From Staphylococcus roterodami (GTDB taxonomy: Bacteria > Bacillota > Bacilli > Staphylococcales > Staphylococcaceae): a stretch of 64,000 nucleotides of DNA. A program made the translations under genes and the position numbers. The stretch covers positions 62,001-126,000 of the forward strand of contig CP092781.1 of assembly GCA_022493055.1 (NCBI GenBank), given 5' to 3'. Of the stretch, positions 40,010 through 49,732 are shown in pieces. Each line of letters starts with the position of its first letter. The first letter of the stretch is position 1. The notes beneath the pieces are model-generated. The model was not told where the DNA came from. It ran no database searches and was given only the letters and a program-made list of their open reading frames with translations.

Positions 40010-40711
40010 ATGAAAAAATTAGCAACTGTAGGATCTATCATTGCAACAAGTACTTTATTATTAACAAGCGTACCTTATCAAGAAGCACATGCCGCTAGTA
40101 CAGTTTCAAATGTTACAAATCAACAAAATCAAGCTACTCAAAAAGATCGCCCATATGGCGGCGTTATCCCACAAGGAATGACGCAAGCACAATATGCTGA
40201 ATTAGAGAAAGCAGTACCTAAATTGAGTGCAAGTAGTAACATGCAAGACTATAATATGAAATTGTTTGATGCCACTCAAAACATTGCAGATAAATACAAT
40301 GTAACAATTACAACAAATTTAGGTGTTTTTAAACCACATGCTGTTAGAGATATGAATGGTCATGCTTTACCTGTAACGAAAAATGGTAATTTTTATCAAA
40401 CAAATGTAGATGCAAATGGCGTTAATCATGGCGGGAGTGAAATGGTTCAAAATAAAACAGGACATATGAATCAACAATCAATGATGAATCAAAAGCAAAC
40501 GGGGCAACAGCACATGTCAAACCAACAAGGACATATGCAACAACAAGCTAATATGCAGTCATCACATCATCAAATGAAACAAAATGATAAGAAAGTATTA
40601 CCAGCGGCAGGTGAAAGTGTAACGACAAGTATAGTTACTTTGAGTGTTGCTGCACTACTTTTAGTGTCTGGTTTATTCTTAACATTTAGACGTCGCTCAG
40701 CAAACAAATAA
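40010..40711 (+). CDS. sasD: Cell-wall-anchored surface protein SasD
   Basis: Sortase substrate of 233 residues. The signal peptide covers about 1-28 (cleavage after AHA). The middle is a short hydrophilic domain with PYGGVIPQGMTQAQYAELEK, then a Gln/Met/His-rich low-complexity stretch (about 148-190). The sorting signal is LPAAG at 197-201 instead of LPXTG, followed by a hydrophobic helix and RRR tail; this variant is known for SasD. The ligand is not established. AAGGGGT precedes the ATG. It shares a bidirectional terminator with the convergent GntR gene. Confidence 0.88.
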   Translation: MKKLATVGSIIATSTLLLTSVPYQEAHAASTVSNVTNQQNQATQKDRPYGGVIPQGMTQAQYAELEKAVPKLSASSNMQDYNMKLFDATQNIADKYNVTITTNLGVFKPHAVRDMNGHALPVTKNGNFYQTNVDANGVNHGGSEMVQNKTGHMNQQSMMNQKQTGQQHMSNQQGHMQQQANMQSSHHQMKQNDKKVLPAAGESVTTSIVTLSVAALLLVSGLFLTFRRRSANK

Positions 40712-40731
40712 CATTAGAGCATAACAAAGTA

Positions 40732-40807
40732 TAAAAAATCATGTGATTATCTGAATTGTTATTGTCAATAAAGCAATAGCATAGCAGTTATCACATGATT
40801 TCTTTTT
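40732..40807 (+). terminator. Bidirectional terminator of sasD and the GntR gene
   Basis: AATCATGTGAT (40737-40748) pairs with ATCACATGATT (40790-40800), with a T-run on the plus side and an A-run on the left that serves the minus strand. Confidence 0.8.
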
Positions 40808-40819
40808 AGTCTAAAATAT

Positions 40820-41560
40820 TTAATAATCTGATTGCCTGATTCGTGTTAGCGTTAATTCAGAAATATCTTGTGGGATGTACCATTTATTAATCACAATCGG
40901 ATATGGCGTTTGAGCATATAGTGTTTCAATAATAAGCCAACAATGCATATCTCCATCAAATACGTGACTTTGGTTTTTAAAGTGTGGTGCTTTGGTAATA
41001 GACATTTTCAAATCAGATTGATAGGCATTATTGTATATTGTTTGCTCAACAAATGTTTTCATATCTTCTTCATTTTGAGTATTTACTTTAAATGTATCGA
41101 TTACGTTGAGTGGTATAAAGGTAAAGCAAAATGCATCAGCTTTCTTGGAATGATTATCCTTCTTTTGATAGTAACGCTCCATAGCAATGACTGCTGAAGG
41201 GTGATTTGCAAATAAATGATTTGTATATTCACTTTCTAAATCAACACGATAATTAATTGATGACATAGATACTTTTGCTAATAATATTTGATCAAGTGGA
41301 TGTTTGAATTGATCCATGCTCGACGCGTGTTGGGCATTCGTTTGTGGTATGACGAAGTGTCCTTTCCCTCTAGTACTTTCTACAATACCGTCTTCAGCTA
41401 GCAATTTAATTGCTTGGCGCAATGTCATCCGACTTACTTCAAAACGTGCACATAGTTCCTTTTCAGTAGGCAGTGCATGGCCACTAGGATACTTTCCAAT
41501 TTGAATTTCTTTATATAACGTATTATAAATCGTTAAAAATTTTGGTTGTGTTTGCGTCAC
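40820..41560 (-). CDS. GntR-family (HutC/UTRA) transcriptional regulator
   Basis: Cytoplasmic regulator of 246 residues from the GTG at 41560, chosen because GGAGG lies eight bases upstream; an in-frame ATG at 41575 overlaps that site. The N-terminal winged helix shows LPTEKELCARFEVSRMTLRQAI (around residues 28-49) and GIVESTRGKGHFV. The rest is a UTRA-like effector domain. It diverges from deoD, so it may control the deoD-deoB group in response to a sugar phosphate or nucleoside; this is inference from position. Confidence 0.82.
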   Translation of the reverse strand: MTQTQPKFLTIYNTLYKEIQIGKYPSGHALPTEKELCARFEVSRMTLRQAIKLLAEDGIVESTRGKGHFVIPQTNAQHASSMDQFKHPLDQILLAKVSMSSINYRVDLESEYTNHLFANHPSAVIAMERYYQKKDNHSKKADAFCFTFIPLNVIDTFKVNTQNEEDMKTFVEQTIYNNAYQSDLKMSITKAPHFKNQSHVFDGDMHCWLIIETLYAQTPYPIVINKWYIPQDISELTLTRIRQSDY

Positions 41561-41726
41561 GTAGCCAACCTCCATAAAGTTACTTTATCACTCTCATCAT
41601 ACAATAATTTTTACTGAAATTGGCAAAATAATAAAAATTAAACAGTGAGCACACTTAAAAATTGAATTTGTATAGTGCTAGTAGGTATTGCTGTAAAATG
41701 TTCTAAATATTGTCAAAATGTAATGC

Positions 41727-41755
41727 TTGAAAGCGCTTTTAAAAAATATTATTAT
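41727..41755 (+). promoter_or_regulatory. deoD promoter overlapped by a cre-like site
   Basis: TTGAAA (41727-41732), a 17-base spacer and TATTAT (41750-41755) form the promoter. TGAAAGCGCTTTTA (41728-41741) resembles the CcpA cre consensus and covers the -35, so carbon catabolite repression of deoxynucleoside use is likely. Confidence 0.65.
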
Positions 41756-41810
41756 ATACATGGTTAGACAAATAGACAAATTACTATACAAGTATTGGGA
41801 GGAATATTTT

Positions 41811-42518
41811 ATGAAATCAACACCACACATTAAACCGATGAATGACGTCGAAATTGCAGAAACGGTTCTATTGCCAGGAGACCCGTTACGAGCAAAATTC
41901 ATTGCAGAAACATATTTGGACAATGTGGAACAGTTCAATACCGTGAGAAATATGTTTGGTTATACTGGAACATATAAAGGTAAAAAAGTTTCTGTTATGG
42001 GTTCTGGAATGGGAATGCCATCCATTGGAATATACTCTTATGAGTTAATTCATACATTTGGTTGTAAAAAATTAATACGTGTTGGTTCTTGTGGTGCTAT
42101 GCAAGAAAATATTGATTTATACGATGTAATTATTGCGCAAGGTGCTTCTACTGACTCAAATTACGTGCAACAATATCAGTTGCCGGGACATTTTGCACCG
42201 ATTGCTTCTTATCATTTATTAGAAAAAGCAGTTGAAAAAGCACGTGACAAAGGTGTGCGTCATCATGTAGGAAATGTGTTATCAAGCGATATTTTCTATA
42301 ATGCGGATACAACTGCAAGTGAGCGCTGGATGCGTATGGGTATTTTAGGTGTAGAAATGGAATCAGCTGCATTATATATGAATGCGATTTATGCTGGCGT
42401 CGAAGCATTAGGTGTGTTTACAGTGAGTGACCATTTAATTCATGCTACATCAACAACACCTGAAGAAAGGGAACGTGCATTCACTGATATGATTGAAATT
42501 GCACTGTCATTGGTATAG
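41811..42518 (+). CDS. deoD: Purine-nucleoside phosphorylase DeoD
   Basis: Hexameric-type purine-nucleoside phosphorylase of 235 residues that splits purine (deoxy)nucleosides with phosphate to base plus (deoxy)ribose-1-phosphate. VLLPGDPLRAKFIAE (about 18-32), the SGMGMPS loop (about 66-72), VGSCGAM and GVEMESAALY (about 177-186) mark the family. The ATG at 41811 with GGGAGGAATA upstream is used, not the longer frame. It begins a group with deoC and deoB, which convert its sugar product to glyceraldehyde-3-phosphate and acetaldehyde. Confidence 0.95.
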   Translation: MKSTPHIKPMNDVEIAETVLLPGDPLRAKFIAETYLDNVEQFNTVRNMFGYTGTYKGKKVSVMGSGMGMPSIGIYSYELIHTFGCKKLIRVGSCGAMQENIDLYDVIIAQGASTDSNYVQQYQLPGHFAPIASYHLLEKAVEKARDKGVRHHVGNVLSSDIFYNADTTASERWMRMGILGVEMESAALYMNAIYAGVEALGVFTVSDHLIHATSTTPEERERAFTDMIEIALSLV

Positions 42519-42524
42519 ATAATT

Positions 42525-43877
42525 ATGAATGTTGAATATTCTAAAATAAAGAAAGCAGTACCTATATTATTATTCTTATTTGTATTCAGTTTGGTTATAG
42601 ACAACTCATTCAAATTGATTTCTGTAGCCATTGCTGATGACTTAAATATTTCTGTAACAACAGTAAGTTGGCAAGCGACATTAGCTGGATTAGTTATTGG
42701 TATAGGCGCTGTAGTATACGCCTCTTTATCAGATGCGATTAGTATACGTACATTATTTATTTACGGTGTGATTTTAATCATTATTGGTTCAATAATTGGT
42801 TATATTTTCCAACATCAATTCCCACTACTTTTAGTTGGACGTATTATACAAACAGCAGGTTTAGCAGCTGCGGAGACATTATATGTAATATATGTGGCGA
42901 AATATCTTTCTAAAGAGGATCAGAAGACTTACCTTGGCTTAAGTACGAGTAGTTATTCCTTGTCATTAGTTATCGGAACATTATCAGGTGGATTTATTTC
43001 TACGTATTTACACTGGACAAATATGTTTTTAATTGCATTAATCGTTGTGTTTACATTGCCATTTTTATTTAAATTATTACCAAAAGAGAATAATACGAAT
43101 AAAGCTCATTTAGATTTTGTTGGCTTAATTCTAGTGGCAACTATTGCTACAACAGTTATGCTGTTTATTACGAACTTTAATTGGTTATACATGATTGGCG
43201 CCTTAATTGCGATTCTCGTTTTTGCACTATATATTAAAAATGCTAAACGCCCATTAGTGAACAAATCATTTTTCCAAAATAAACGTTATGCCTCATTTTT
43301 ATTTATTGTGTTTGTGATGTATGCAATTCAACTGGGATATATATTTACATTCCCATTTATCATGGAACAAATTTATCATCTTCAACTAGATACAACATCA
43401 CTATTATTAGTACCGGGTTATATTGTAGCAGTGGTTGTTGGTGCGCTAAGTGGTAAAATTGGTGAATACCTTAATTCAAAACAAGCGATTATTACAGCAA
43501 TTATTTTAATTGCTTTAAGTTTGATTTTACCTGCATTTGCAGTAGGTAATCACATTTCAATCTTCGTTATTTCTATGATATTCTTTGCAGGTAGCTTTGC
43601 TTTAATGTATGCACCATTACTAAATGAGGCTATTAAAACAATTGAGCTTAATATGACAGGTGTGGCGATTGGTTTTTACAATTTAATTATAAATGTGGCG
43701 GTATCAGTAGGTATTGCAATTGCAGCAGCTTTAATTGATTTTAAAGCGTTAAATTTCCCAGGTAATGATGCATTAAGTTCACATTTCGGTATCATTTTAA
43801 TTATCTTGGGCTTAATGAGTATTGTCGGATTAGTTTTATTTGTTATCTTAAACCGTTGGACACAATCTGAAAAATAA
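42525..43877 (+). CDS. tet38: MFS efflux pump, TetK-like (Tet38)
   Basis: MFS exporter of 450 residues with about 14 helices, related to TetK/TetL drug:H+ antiporters. The loop 2-3 motif is degenerate ([12 protein letters not shown]), and the helix-5 [15 protein letters not shown] motif is present. The chromosomal S. aureus gene between deoD and deoC is known as tet38, giving low-level tetracycline and fatty-acid tolerance under MgrA and TetR21 control; the symbol rests on this position and size. The ATG is six bases after deoD with no strong Shine-Dalgarno, so coupling is likely. Confidence 0.8.
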   Translation: MNVEYSKIKKAVPILLFLFVFSLVIDNSFKLISVAIADDLNISVTTVSWQATLAGLVIGIGAVVYASLSDAISIRTLFIYGVILIIIGSIIGYIFQHQFPLLLVGRIIQTAGLAAAETLYVIYVAKYLSKEDQKTYLGLSTSSYSLSLVIGTLSGGFISTYLHWTNMFLIALIVVFTLPFLFKLLPKENNTNKAHLDFVGLILVATIATTVMLFITNFNWLYMIGALIAILVFALYIKNAKRPLVNKSFFQNKRYASFLFIVFVMYAIQLGYIFTFPFIMEQIYHLQLDTTSLLLVPGYIVAVVVGALSGKIGEYLNSKQAIITAIILIALSLILPAFAVGNHISIFVISMIFFAGSFALMYAPLLNEAIKTIELNMTGVAIGFYNLIINVAVSVGIAIAAALIDFKALNFPGNDALSSHFGIILIILGLMSIVGLVLFVILNRWTQSEK

Positions 43878-43957
43878 ATAGATATAAATTCGCGAGATAT
43901 ATTCGTATTTATAGTAAAATTAAATTGAGAGATTATATAACACGAGGAGTAGTAAGT

Positions 43958-44620
43958 ATGAAATTTGAGAAATATATAGATCACACTTTATTGAAGCCTG
44001 AGTCAACACGTGCGCAAATCGATAAAATTATCGATGAAGCGAAAGCATACAATTTCAAATCTGTATGTGTGAATCCAACGCATGTTAAATATGCAGCAGA
44101 ACGTCTAGCTGATTCAGACGTATTAGTTTGTACGGTAATTGGCTTCCCATTGGGGGCATCGACAACTGCAACGAAAGCATTTGAAACAGAAGATGCGATT
44201 CAAAATGGTGCAGATGAAATTGATATGGTCATCAATATTGGCGCATTAAAAGATGAGCGATATGATGATGTACAACAAGACATTGAAGCGGTAGTTAAAG
44301 CGGCAAAAGGTCACACAGTGAAAGTAATTATTGAGACGGTATTATTGAACCGTGATGAGATTGTGAAAGCGAGTGAGTTAACCAAAGCAGCTGGTGCGGA
44401 CTTCGTTAAAACATCAACAGGTTTTGCAGGCGGTGGTGCGACAGCTGAAGACGTTAAATTAATGAAAGACACAGTAGGTGCGGATGTAGAAGTAAAAGCG
44501 TCAGGTGGCGTACGCAATTTAGAAGATTTCAATAAAATGGTTGAAGCAGGTGCAACACGTATTGGTGCGAGCGCTGGCGTTCAAATTATGCAAGGCTTAG
44601 AAGCAGATTCAGATTACTAA
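43958..44620 (+). CDS. deoC: Deoxyribose-phosphate aldolase
   Basis: Class I aldolase (TIM barrel, 220 residues) cleaving 2-deoxyribose-5-phosphate to glyceraldehyde-3-phosphate and acetaldehyde. The Schiff-base lysine is in DFVKTSTGF (about Lys151), with proton-relay ASGGVR near 180 and [10 protein letters not shown] near 92. The ATG at 43958 with CGAGGAGTAG upstream is used. It follows the efflux pump gene after 80 bases and precedes deoB by 27. S. aureus has a second deoC elsewhere. Confidence 0.95.
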   Translation: MKFEKYIDHTLLKPESTRAQIDKIIDEAKAYNFKSVCVNPTHVKYAAERLADSDVLVCTVIGFPLGASTTATKAFETEDAIQNGADEIDMVINIGALKDERYDDVQQDIEAVVKAAKGHTVKVIIETVLLNRDEIVKASELTKAAGADFVKTSTGFAGGGATAEDVKLMKDTVGADVEVKASGGVRNLEDFNKMVEAGATRIGASAGVQIMQGLEADSDY

Positions 44621-44647
44621 TATATATAAATTTCGGGAGTGATAGTT

Positions 44648-45826
44648 ATGACAAGACCATTTAATCGTGTGCATTTAATCGTAATGGATTCAGTAGGAAT
44701 TGGTGAAGCGCCAGACGCAGCTGATTTTAAAGATGAAGGTTCACATACTTTAAGACATACTTTAGAAGGCTTCGAACAAACTTTACCAAATCTTGAGAAA
44801 TTAGGTCTAGGGAACATTGATGAATTACCGGTAGTAAAATCTGTTGAGCACCCAGAAGCTTACTATACAAAATTAAGCGAAGCTTCAGTGGGTAAAGATA
44901 CTATGACTGGACATTGGGAAATTATGGGATTAAATATTATGCAACCATTTAAAGTATATCCTAATGGTTTTCCTGAAGAATTAATTCAACAAATTGAAGA
45001 AATGACTGGTCGCAAAGTTGTTGCAAATAAACCAGCATCAGGTACACAAATTATCGATGAGTGGGGCGAGCACCAAATGAAAACAGGTGACTTAATTGTC
45101 TACACAAGTGCAGATCCAGTATTACAAATTGCTGCACATGAAGATATTATCCCATTAGAAGAGTTATATGACATTTGTGAAAAGGTTCGTGAATTGACAA
45201 AAGATCCTAAATATTTAATTGGCCGTATTATCGCGCGTCCATATGTTGGTGAACCAGGAAACTTTACACGTACATCAAATAGACATGACTATGCATTAAA
45301 ACCATTTGGTAAAACTGTTTTAGATCATTTAAAAGATGGTGGTTATGATGTCATTGCCATTGGTAAAATTAATGACATTTATGATGGTGAAGGTGTAACA
45401 GAAGCGGTTCGTACGAAGAGCAATATGGATGGTATGGACCAATTGATGAAAATTGTTAAAAAAGATTTCACAGGTATTAGTTTCTTAAACTTAGTAGACT
45501 TCGATGCATTATATGGTCATCGTCGTGATAAACCTGGTTATGCACAAGCAATTAAAGATTTCGATGATCGCTTGCCAGAACTGTTTAGCAACTTACAAGA
45601 GGACGACTTAGTAATTATTACGGCAGACCACGGTAATGACCCGACAGCACCAGGTACGGACCATACAAGAGAATATATTCCAGTAATTATGTATAGTCCG
45701 AAATTTAAAGGTGGTCATGCACTAGAAAGTGACACTACATTTAGTTCTATTGGCGCAACAATAGCAGATAATTTCAATGTAACATTACCAGAGTTCGGTA
45801 AAAGCTATTTAAAAGAATTAAAATAG
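44648..45826 (+). CDS. deoB: Phosphopentomutase
   Basis: Alkaline-phosphatase-superfamily metalloenzyme of 392 residues that interconverts (deoxy)ribose-1- and 5-phosphate, linking DeoD to DeoC. The metal site [11 protein letters not shown] (about 11-21), the nucleophile Thr in KDTMTGHWE (about 83-91) and [17 protein letters not shown] near residue 330 are intact. The ATG at 44648 with CGGGAGTG upstream is chosen over a GTG nine bases earlier. A strong terminator ends the operon. Confidence 0.95.
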   Translation: MTRPFNRVHLIVMDSVGIGEAPDAADFKDEGSHTLRHTLEGFEQTLPNLEKLGLGNIDELPVVKSVEHPEAYYTKLSEASVGKDTMTGHWEIMGLNIMQPFKVYPNGFPEELIQQIEEMTGRKVVANKPASGTQIIDEWGEHQMKTGDLIVYTSADPVLQIAAHEDIIPLEELYDICEKVRELTKDPKYLIGRIIARPYVGEPGNFTRTSNRHDYALKPFGKTVLDHLKDGGYDVIAIGKINDIYDGEGVTEAVRTKSNMDGMDQLMKIVKKDFTGISFLNLVDFDALYGHRRDKPGYAQAIKDFDDRLPELFSNLQEDDLVIITADHGNDPTAPGTDHTREYIPVIMYSPKFKGGHALESDTTFSSIGATIADNFNVTLPEFGKSYLKELK

Positions 45827-45846
45827 AATCAATTTAGAGATAATTA

Positions 45847-45905
45847 AAACAGCAGTGAAGGCAACTAAAACAATAGTTTTCTTCACTGCTGTTTATATTT
45901 TTTAT
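45847..45905 (+). terminator. deoB terminator
   Basis: AAACAGCAGTGAAG pairs perfectly with CTTCACTGCTGTTT (45881-45894), followed by a T-rich run. It also lies downstream of the convergent phnE gene and may serve both. Confidence 0.85.
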
Positions 45906-45944
45906 TGGTAAGTAAGACTGCCTAACCGCTTAAATTATAAAAGG

Positions 45945-46760
45945 TTAAACAATACGTTTTCGTATTGAACCGGAAATTAAATCGACAATTGCGACCATTA
46001 GTACTAAACCAATTAATATAATACCTACACGATCCCAAGAACGCGTTTGAATGGCAAATATGAGTGGTGTTCCTATGCCACCAGCACCAATTAACCCCAA
46101 TATAGAAGCTGAACGTAAGTTAAGTTCAAAGCGATAAAGAATAAGTGATAGGAAGGCAGGCATAATTTGTGGTATAACTGCGAATACGAGTGTTTTAATC
46201 TTATTCGCACCACTAGCCTTTAATGATTCTACCGCACTGAAATCTAACCCCTCTATATCTTCAGCTAAAAGTTTACCAAGCATACCTACTGAATGGATAC
46301 CTAAAGCTAACACACCTGAAAATGAACCTGGACCAACAGCTTTTATAAATATTAGTGCCATGACAATTTCGGGGAAGACACGTATAACACTTAAAATAAA
46401 TTTGCTAATACCTGAAACTGGACGTAACTTTACCATATTATTTGCACCTAGAAATGCTAATGGTATACAGATAATTGCGGCGATAAATGTTCCTACAACG
46501 GCTATCGCAAAGGTTTCAAGTAAACCACGTAATAAGTCTTCGCCATCTGGTATATAAATATAACTGATATCAGGATGGAATAATCCGCTGAATATAGATT
46601 TTAAAATTTCTAATGATTTACTTTTAAGTTCTAAATTTGGTACACCTGCAAAAGCCCAGATGATAATAGCGAAGACGACAATTGCTATAAGCCATCTTTT
46701 AATCAATTTTCGCTTGTGTGCTTTTGTGTGAACGTTATATTTTGCTATTTCCTGTGTCAT
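45945..46760 (-). CDS. phnE: Phosphonate-type ABC transporter permease, second copy (PhnE)
   Basis: BPD-type membrane permease of 271 residues with about six helices. The EAA-loop region is in ESLKASGANKIKTLVFAVIPQ (about residues 173-193), followed by RSASILGLIGAGGIGTPL. Members import phosphonates or related oxyanions. The ATG overlaps the stop of the preceding phnE by four bases. It is paralogous to that gene, so the importer probably uses a heterodimer. It is the last gene of the minus-strand operon. Confidence 0.87.
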   Translation of the reverse strand: MTQEIAKYNVHTKAHKRKLIKRWLIAIVVFAIIIWAFAGVPNLELKSKSLEILKSIFSGLFHPDISYIYIPDGEDLLRGLLETFAIAVVGTFIAAIICIPLAFLGANNMVKLRPVSGISKFILSVIRVFPEIVMALIFIKAVGPGSFSGVLALGIHSVGMLGKLLAEDIEGLDFSAVESLKASGANKIKTLVFAVIPQIMPAFLSLILYRFELNLRSASILGLIGAGGIGTPLIFAIQTRSWDRVGIILIGLVLMVAIVDLISGSIRKRIV

Positions 46761-47557
46761 GCGAGATGTGCCCTCACTTTCGTACTTATGTAATCAATGA
46801 CGACGACGATAACTAAAGTAAATAAAATAATCGTTGCTGTTTTTGGATATTGGAATAAACCAAGTGTTTGATCATAAAACAATCCGATACCGCCAGCGCC
46901 AACTAACCCTAGTACGGCAGAAGCACGTATATTTACTTCAAATGCATATAATACATATGACATAAATGACGATATGGCTTGTGGCACAACGCCGAAAACG
47001 ATCCATTTTACTTTATTGGCGCCAACAGCTGTCATTGCTTCCATAGGTCCTGGATCTATCGTTTCCAGAGATTCATATAATAACTTTCCAATAATGCAGA
47101 TTGTCAAAATAAATAAAGCTAATATACCTGGAATTTGGCCGATACCAAATACGGCTACAAAAATTGCTGCTAATAGCAAATCAGGTATAGTACGAACAAT
47201 ATTTAAAATAAAACGAGATGGTATTGAAATCCACTTTTGATGAACGATATTACTGGCACATAATAGTGCAATAGGTATCGAAACAATACTGCCTAATACG
47301 GTACTTACGATAGCCATTCTAATTGTATCTAACATTGGGGTTGTGATTTGTTGTAAGTATTCGAAATCAGGCGGAATCATTTGCTTAAATAAATCACCAA
47401 TTTGAGGGATACCTATCATTAAATCTCCAAAGTTAAAGCCAGTATAAATAAAACTCCAAATGATGAATGCGATGATTAACATGAAGGTAAAGCTCGTTTT
47501 TAACGATACTTTCGTTTTTAAAAGTGAGTCATACTTTGATGATGTTTCTATGGTCAT
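46757..47557 (-). CDS. phnE: Phosphonate-type ABC transporter permease, first copy (PhnE)
   Basis: BPD-type permease of 266 residues with about six helices. The EAA loop is EAMTAVGANKVKWIVFGVVP, and the conserved IRASAVLGLVGAGGIGLFYD follows it. Sequence resemblance to the other phnE is obvious in this C-terminal half. It starts one base after the phnC stop and overlaps the second phnE by four bases. Confidence 0.87.
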   Translation of the reverse strand: MTIETSSKYDSLLKTKVSLKTSFTFMLIIAFIIWSFIYTGFNFGDLMIGIPQIGDLFKQMIPPDFEYLQQITTPMLDTIRMAIVSTVLGSIVSIPIALLCASNIVHQKWISIPSRFILNIVRTIPDLLLAAIFVAVFGIGQIPGILALFILTICIIGKLLYESLETIDPGPMEAMTAVGANKVKWIVFGVVPQAISSFMSYVLYAFEVNIRASAVLGLVGAGGIGLFYDQTLGLFQYPKTATIILFTLVIVVVIDYISTKVRAHLA

Positions 47558-47558
47558 G

Positions 47559-48332
47559 TTAATTCACTCCTAACTTTTCATCTTCTTTAATCGAGCGCCC
47601 ATAAATATCACTGAAGACATCATCTGTTGCTTCAGAAGCAGGGCCATCAAAGACAACTTCACCATCACGTAAACCGATAATACGTGTGCCATATTCTTTC
47701 GCTAAATCTACAAAATGTAAATTGATTAATATTGTTATTCCTAATTCTTGATTAATTTTTCTTAAATCGTCCATTACTTGTTTCGTTGTCAATGGATCTA
47801 AAGAAGCAACCGGTTCATCGGCAAGAATAATTTCTGATTCCTGACAAAGTGCACGTGCGATTGAAATACGTTGTTGCTGGCCACCTGATAACTCATCAGA
47901 ACGTTGATTATATTTATCTAAAATGTTAACGCGTTCTAATGCATCCATCGCTTTAATTTTGTCTTCCTTAGGAAATAAACCTAATACCATTTTCCATGTA
48001 GGATGATAACCTACACGTCCACTTAACACATTTCGAAGTACGCTTGATCGTTTAACTAAATTAAAATGTTGGAAAATCATACCAATATTACGACGCATAG
48101 CTAATAACTCTTTACCATGTGCTTTTGTAATAGATTTACCTTTTATGAAAATTTCTCCAGATGTAATATCATGCAAACGATTCACAGATCTTAATAATGT
48201 AGATTTCCCAGCACCAGATAAACCAACAATAACTGTGAATTCGCCTTTTTCAATATTTAAATTAATATTATTCAAACCAACATGACCGTTAGGGTAGACT
48301 TTACTGACGTTTTTAAATTCGATTTGACTCAT
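47559..48332 (-). CDS. phnC: Phosphonate-type ABC transporter ATPase (PhnC)
   Basis: ABC ATPase of 257 residues on the cytoplasmic side. Walker [10 protein letters not shown] (about 37-45), the Q-loop region [14 protein letters not shown], signature [14 protein letters not shown] and Walker [14 protein letters not shown] are all intact. The ATG at 48332 with AAAGGTG upstream is preferred over a GTG nine bases earlier. It is separated from phnD by about 210 bases, so phnD may have a separate or attenuated transcript level. Confidence 0.92.
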   Translation of the reverse strand: MSQIEFKNVSKVYPNGHVGLNNINLNIEKGEFTVIVGLSGAGKSTLLRSVNRLHDITSGEIFIKGKSITKAHGKELLAMRRNIGMIFQHFNLVKRSSVLRNVLSGRVGYHPTWKMVLGLFPKEDKIKAMDALERVNILDKYNQRSDELSGGQQQRISIARALCQESEIILADEPVASLDPLTTKQVMDDLRKINQELGITILINLHFVDLAKEYGTRIIGLRDGEVVFDGPASEATDDVFSDIYGRSIKEDEKLGVN

Positions 48333-48546
48333 GTTTGACACCTTTCTTTAATAAAGAAAAGCCAAGGTAAACTGAAACATGATAGACATCGGTTCTAGTG
48401 TACAAATCGTTTCAAATGTACAACTATAACTTTTAAATATCTTCTCCAGTTTAGCGCCTAGCTTTTCAATATCAATCTAGAATATAGCTATTGAACGAAA
48501 GCTTTTAAATTTTATATTCGATCTTCGTTGTATTTTGAAATTGTGA

Positions 48547-49503
48547 TTATTTCATATCTTTCACTAATTTTTCATACTCTCTAACAATGTCGAAATTCGA
48601 ATCTTTCGTTTCAGTGTATCCTTCGTGTGAATACACTTCGCTAATAATTTTGTGACCTTCTTTTGATTTAGCAATATCTATAAAAGCTTTTTTCAATTTT
48701 TCTTGGAAGTCTTTATCCATATCAGGTCTTACAGAAATTGTGTCATTCGGAATAGCTTGTGTTAATTTTAAAATTCTTGTGTCTTTAAATACATTTGGTT
48801 GGTCTTTTTTCACTGTATTACGTGCATCGTTAAATACAGCTGCAGCATCTACATCTCCATTTAATAATGAAATTACTGCCTGGTCATGACCTTTGACGTT
48901 TACAATTTTCATGTCTTTTGTTGCATTAATACCTGCTTCATTTTTCAACATTGCTAGTGGGAATGTATACCCAGCAGTTGAAGTAACATCTTGTAATGCA
49001 ATTTTCTTACCTTTTAAGTCTTTCAAACTTTTAATTTTTGAGTCTTTTTTTACAAGGATTTCAGATTTGTAACTATCTACAAGTTCTTTACTTGCTGAAC
49101 CATCTTCTTTCACACCAAAACGTTGTGCTTGTAGCAATAAATCTGCGGCTTTTTGATCATGTGCCAATGTGTATGCTGTTGGTGGTAAGAATCCAACATC
49201 GACTTTTTTAGATTTCATAGCTTCTACTATTGTATTGTAGTTTGTAGATACAGAAACTTTAACTGGAATGCCTAACTCTTTAGATAACAACTTTTCTAAT
49301 GGCTTTGCTTTAGCCTCTAAAGTTCCAGCATTTTGAGAAGGTACAAATTGAACTGTTAATTCTTTAGGTTTGTATCCTCCTGATTTAGAGTCTGAACCAT
49401 TACTACTGCTCTTTTGATTATCCAAAGAACTTGAATTCCCACATGCTGCTGCAAAAACAATGACTGCTAACATTAACACAAATAAATACTTAAAATTTTT
49501 CAT
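48547..49503 (-). CDS. phnD: Phosphonate-type substrate-binding lipoprotein (PhnD)
   Basis: Lipid-anchored, extracellular binding protein of the PhnD/PtxB type (PF12974), 318 residues. The start ATG at 49503 is preceded by AAGGGGA; the longer frame starting at 49551 adds an unlikely leader. The lipobox is FAAAC (Cys about residue 21). Family segments PLEKLLSKELGIPVKV, VGFLPPTAYTLAHD and ALQDVTSTAGYTFPLAML are present. No C-P lyase or phosphonatase genes are nearby, so the true ligand may be phosphonate, phosphite or an organophosphate. Confidence 0.88.
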   Translation of the reverse strand: MKNFKYLFVLMLAVIVFAAACGNSSSLDNQKSSSNGSDSKSGGYKPKELTVQFVPSQNAGTLEAKAKPLEKLLSKELGIPVKVSVSTNYNTIVEAMKSKKVDVGFLPPTAYTLAHDQKAADLLLQAQRFGVKEDGSASKELVDSYKSEILVKKDSKIKSLKDLKGKKIALQDVTSTAGYTFPLAMLKNEAGINATKDMKIVNVKGHDQAVISLLNGDVDAAAVFNDARNTVKKDQPNVFKDTRILKLTQAIPNDTISVRPDMDKDFQEKLKKAFIDIAKSKEGHKIISEVYSHEGYTETKDSNFDIVREYEKLVKDMK

Positions 49504-49732
49504 TTTGATAACTGTCCCCTTCACATTCTTAATCGTGTAATATGTATGCATTAAAATTACACTTATAGCGTATCACATTTAAATGTAAAAAAGTATTTTA
49601 TAAAAATGAATTTTAATAACTTTCTTTAAGAGTGTGATAATATTTTGTAAATTTTTAGTTAATTTGCCTGTTTTCAACTTATATTTATCCTATAATTCAA
49701 GAGCAAATACAAATTAAAAGGAGCCTCATAAA
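49504..49732. other. Divergent promoter region of phnD and the secreted protein gene
   Basis: AT-rich region of about 230 bases between divergent genes. No Pho box or other operator was identified with confidence. Confidence 0.4.
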
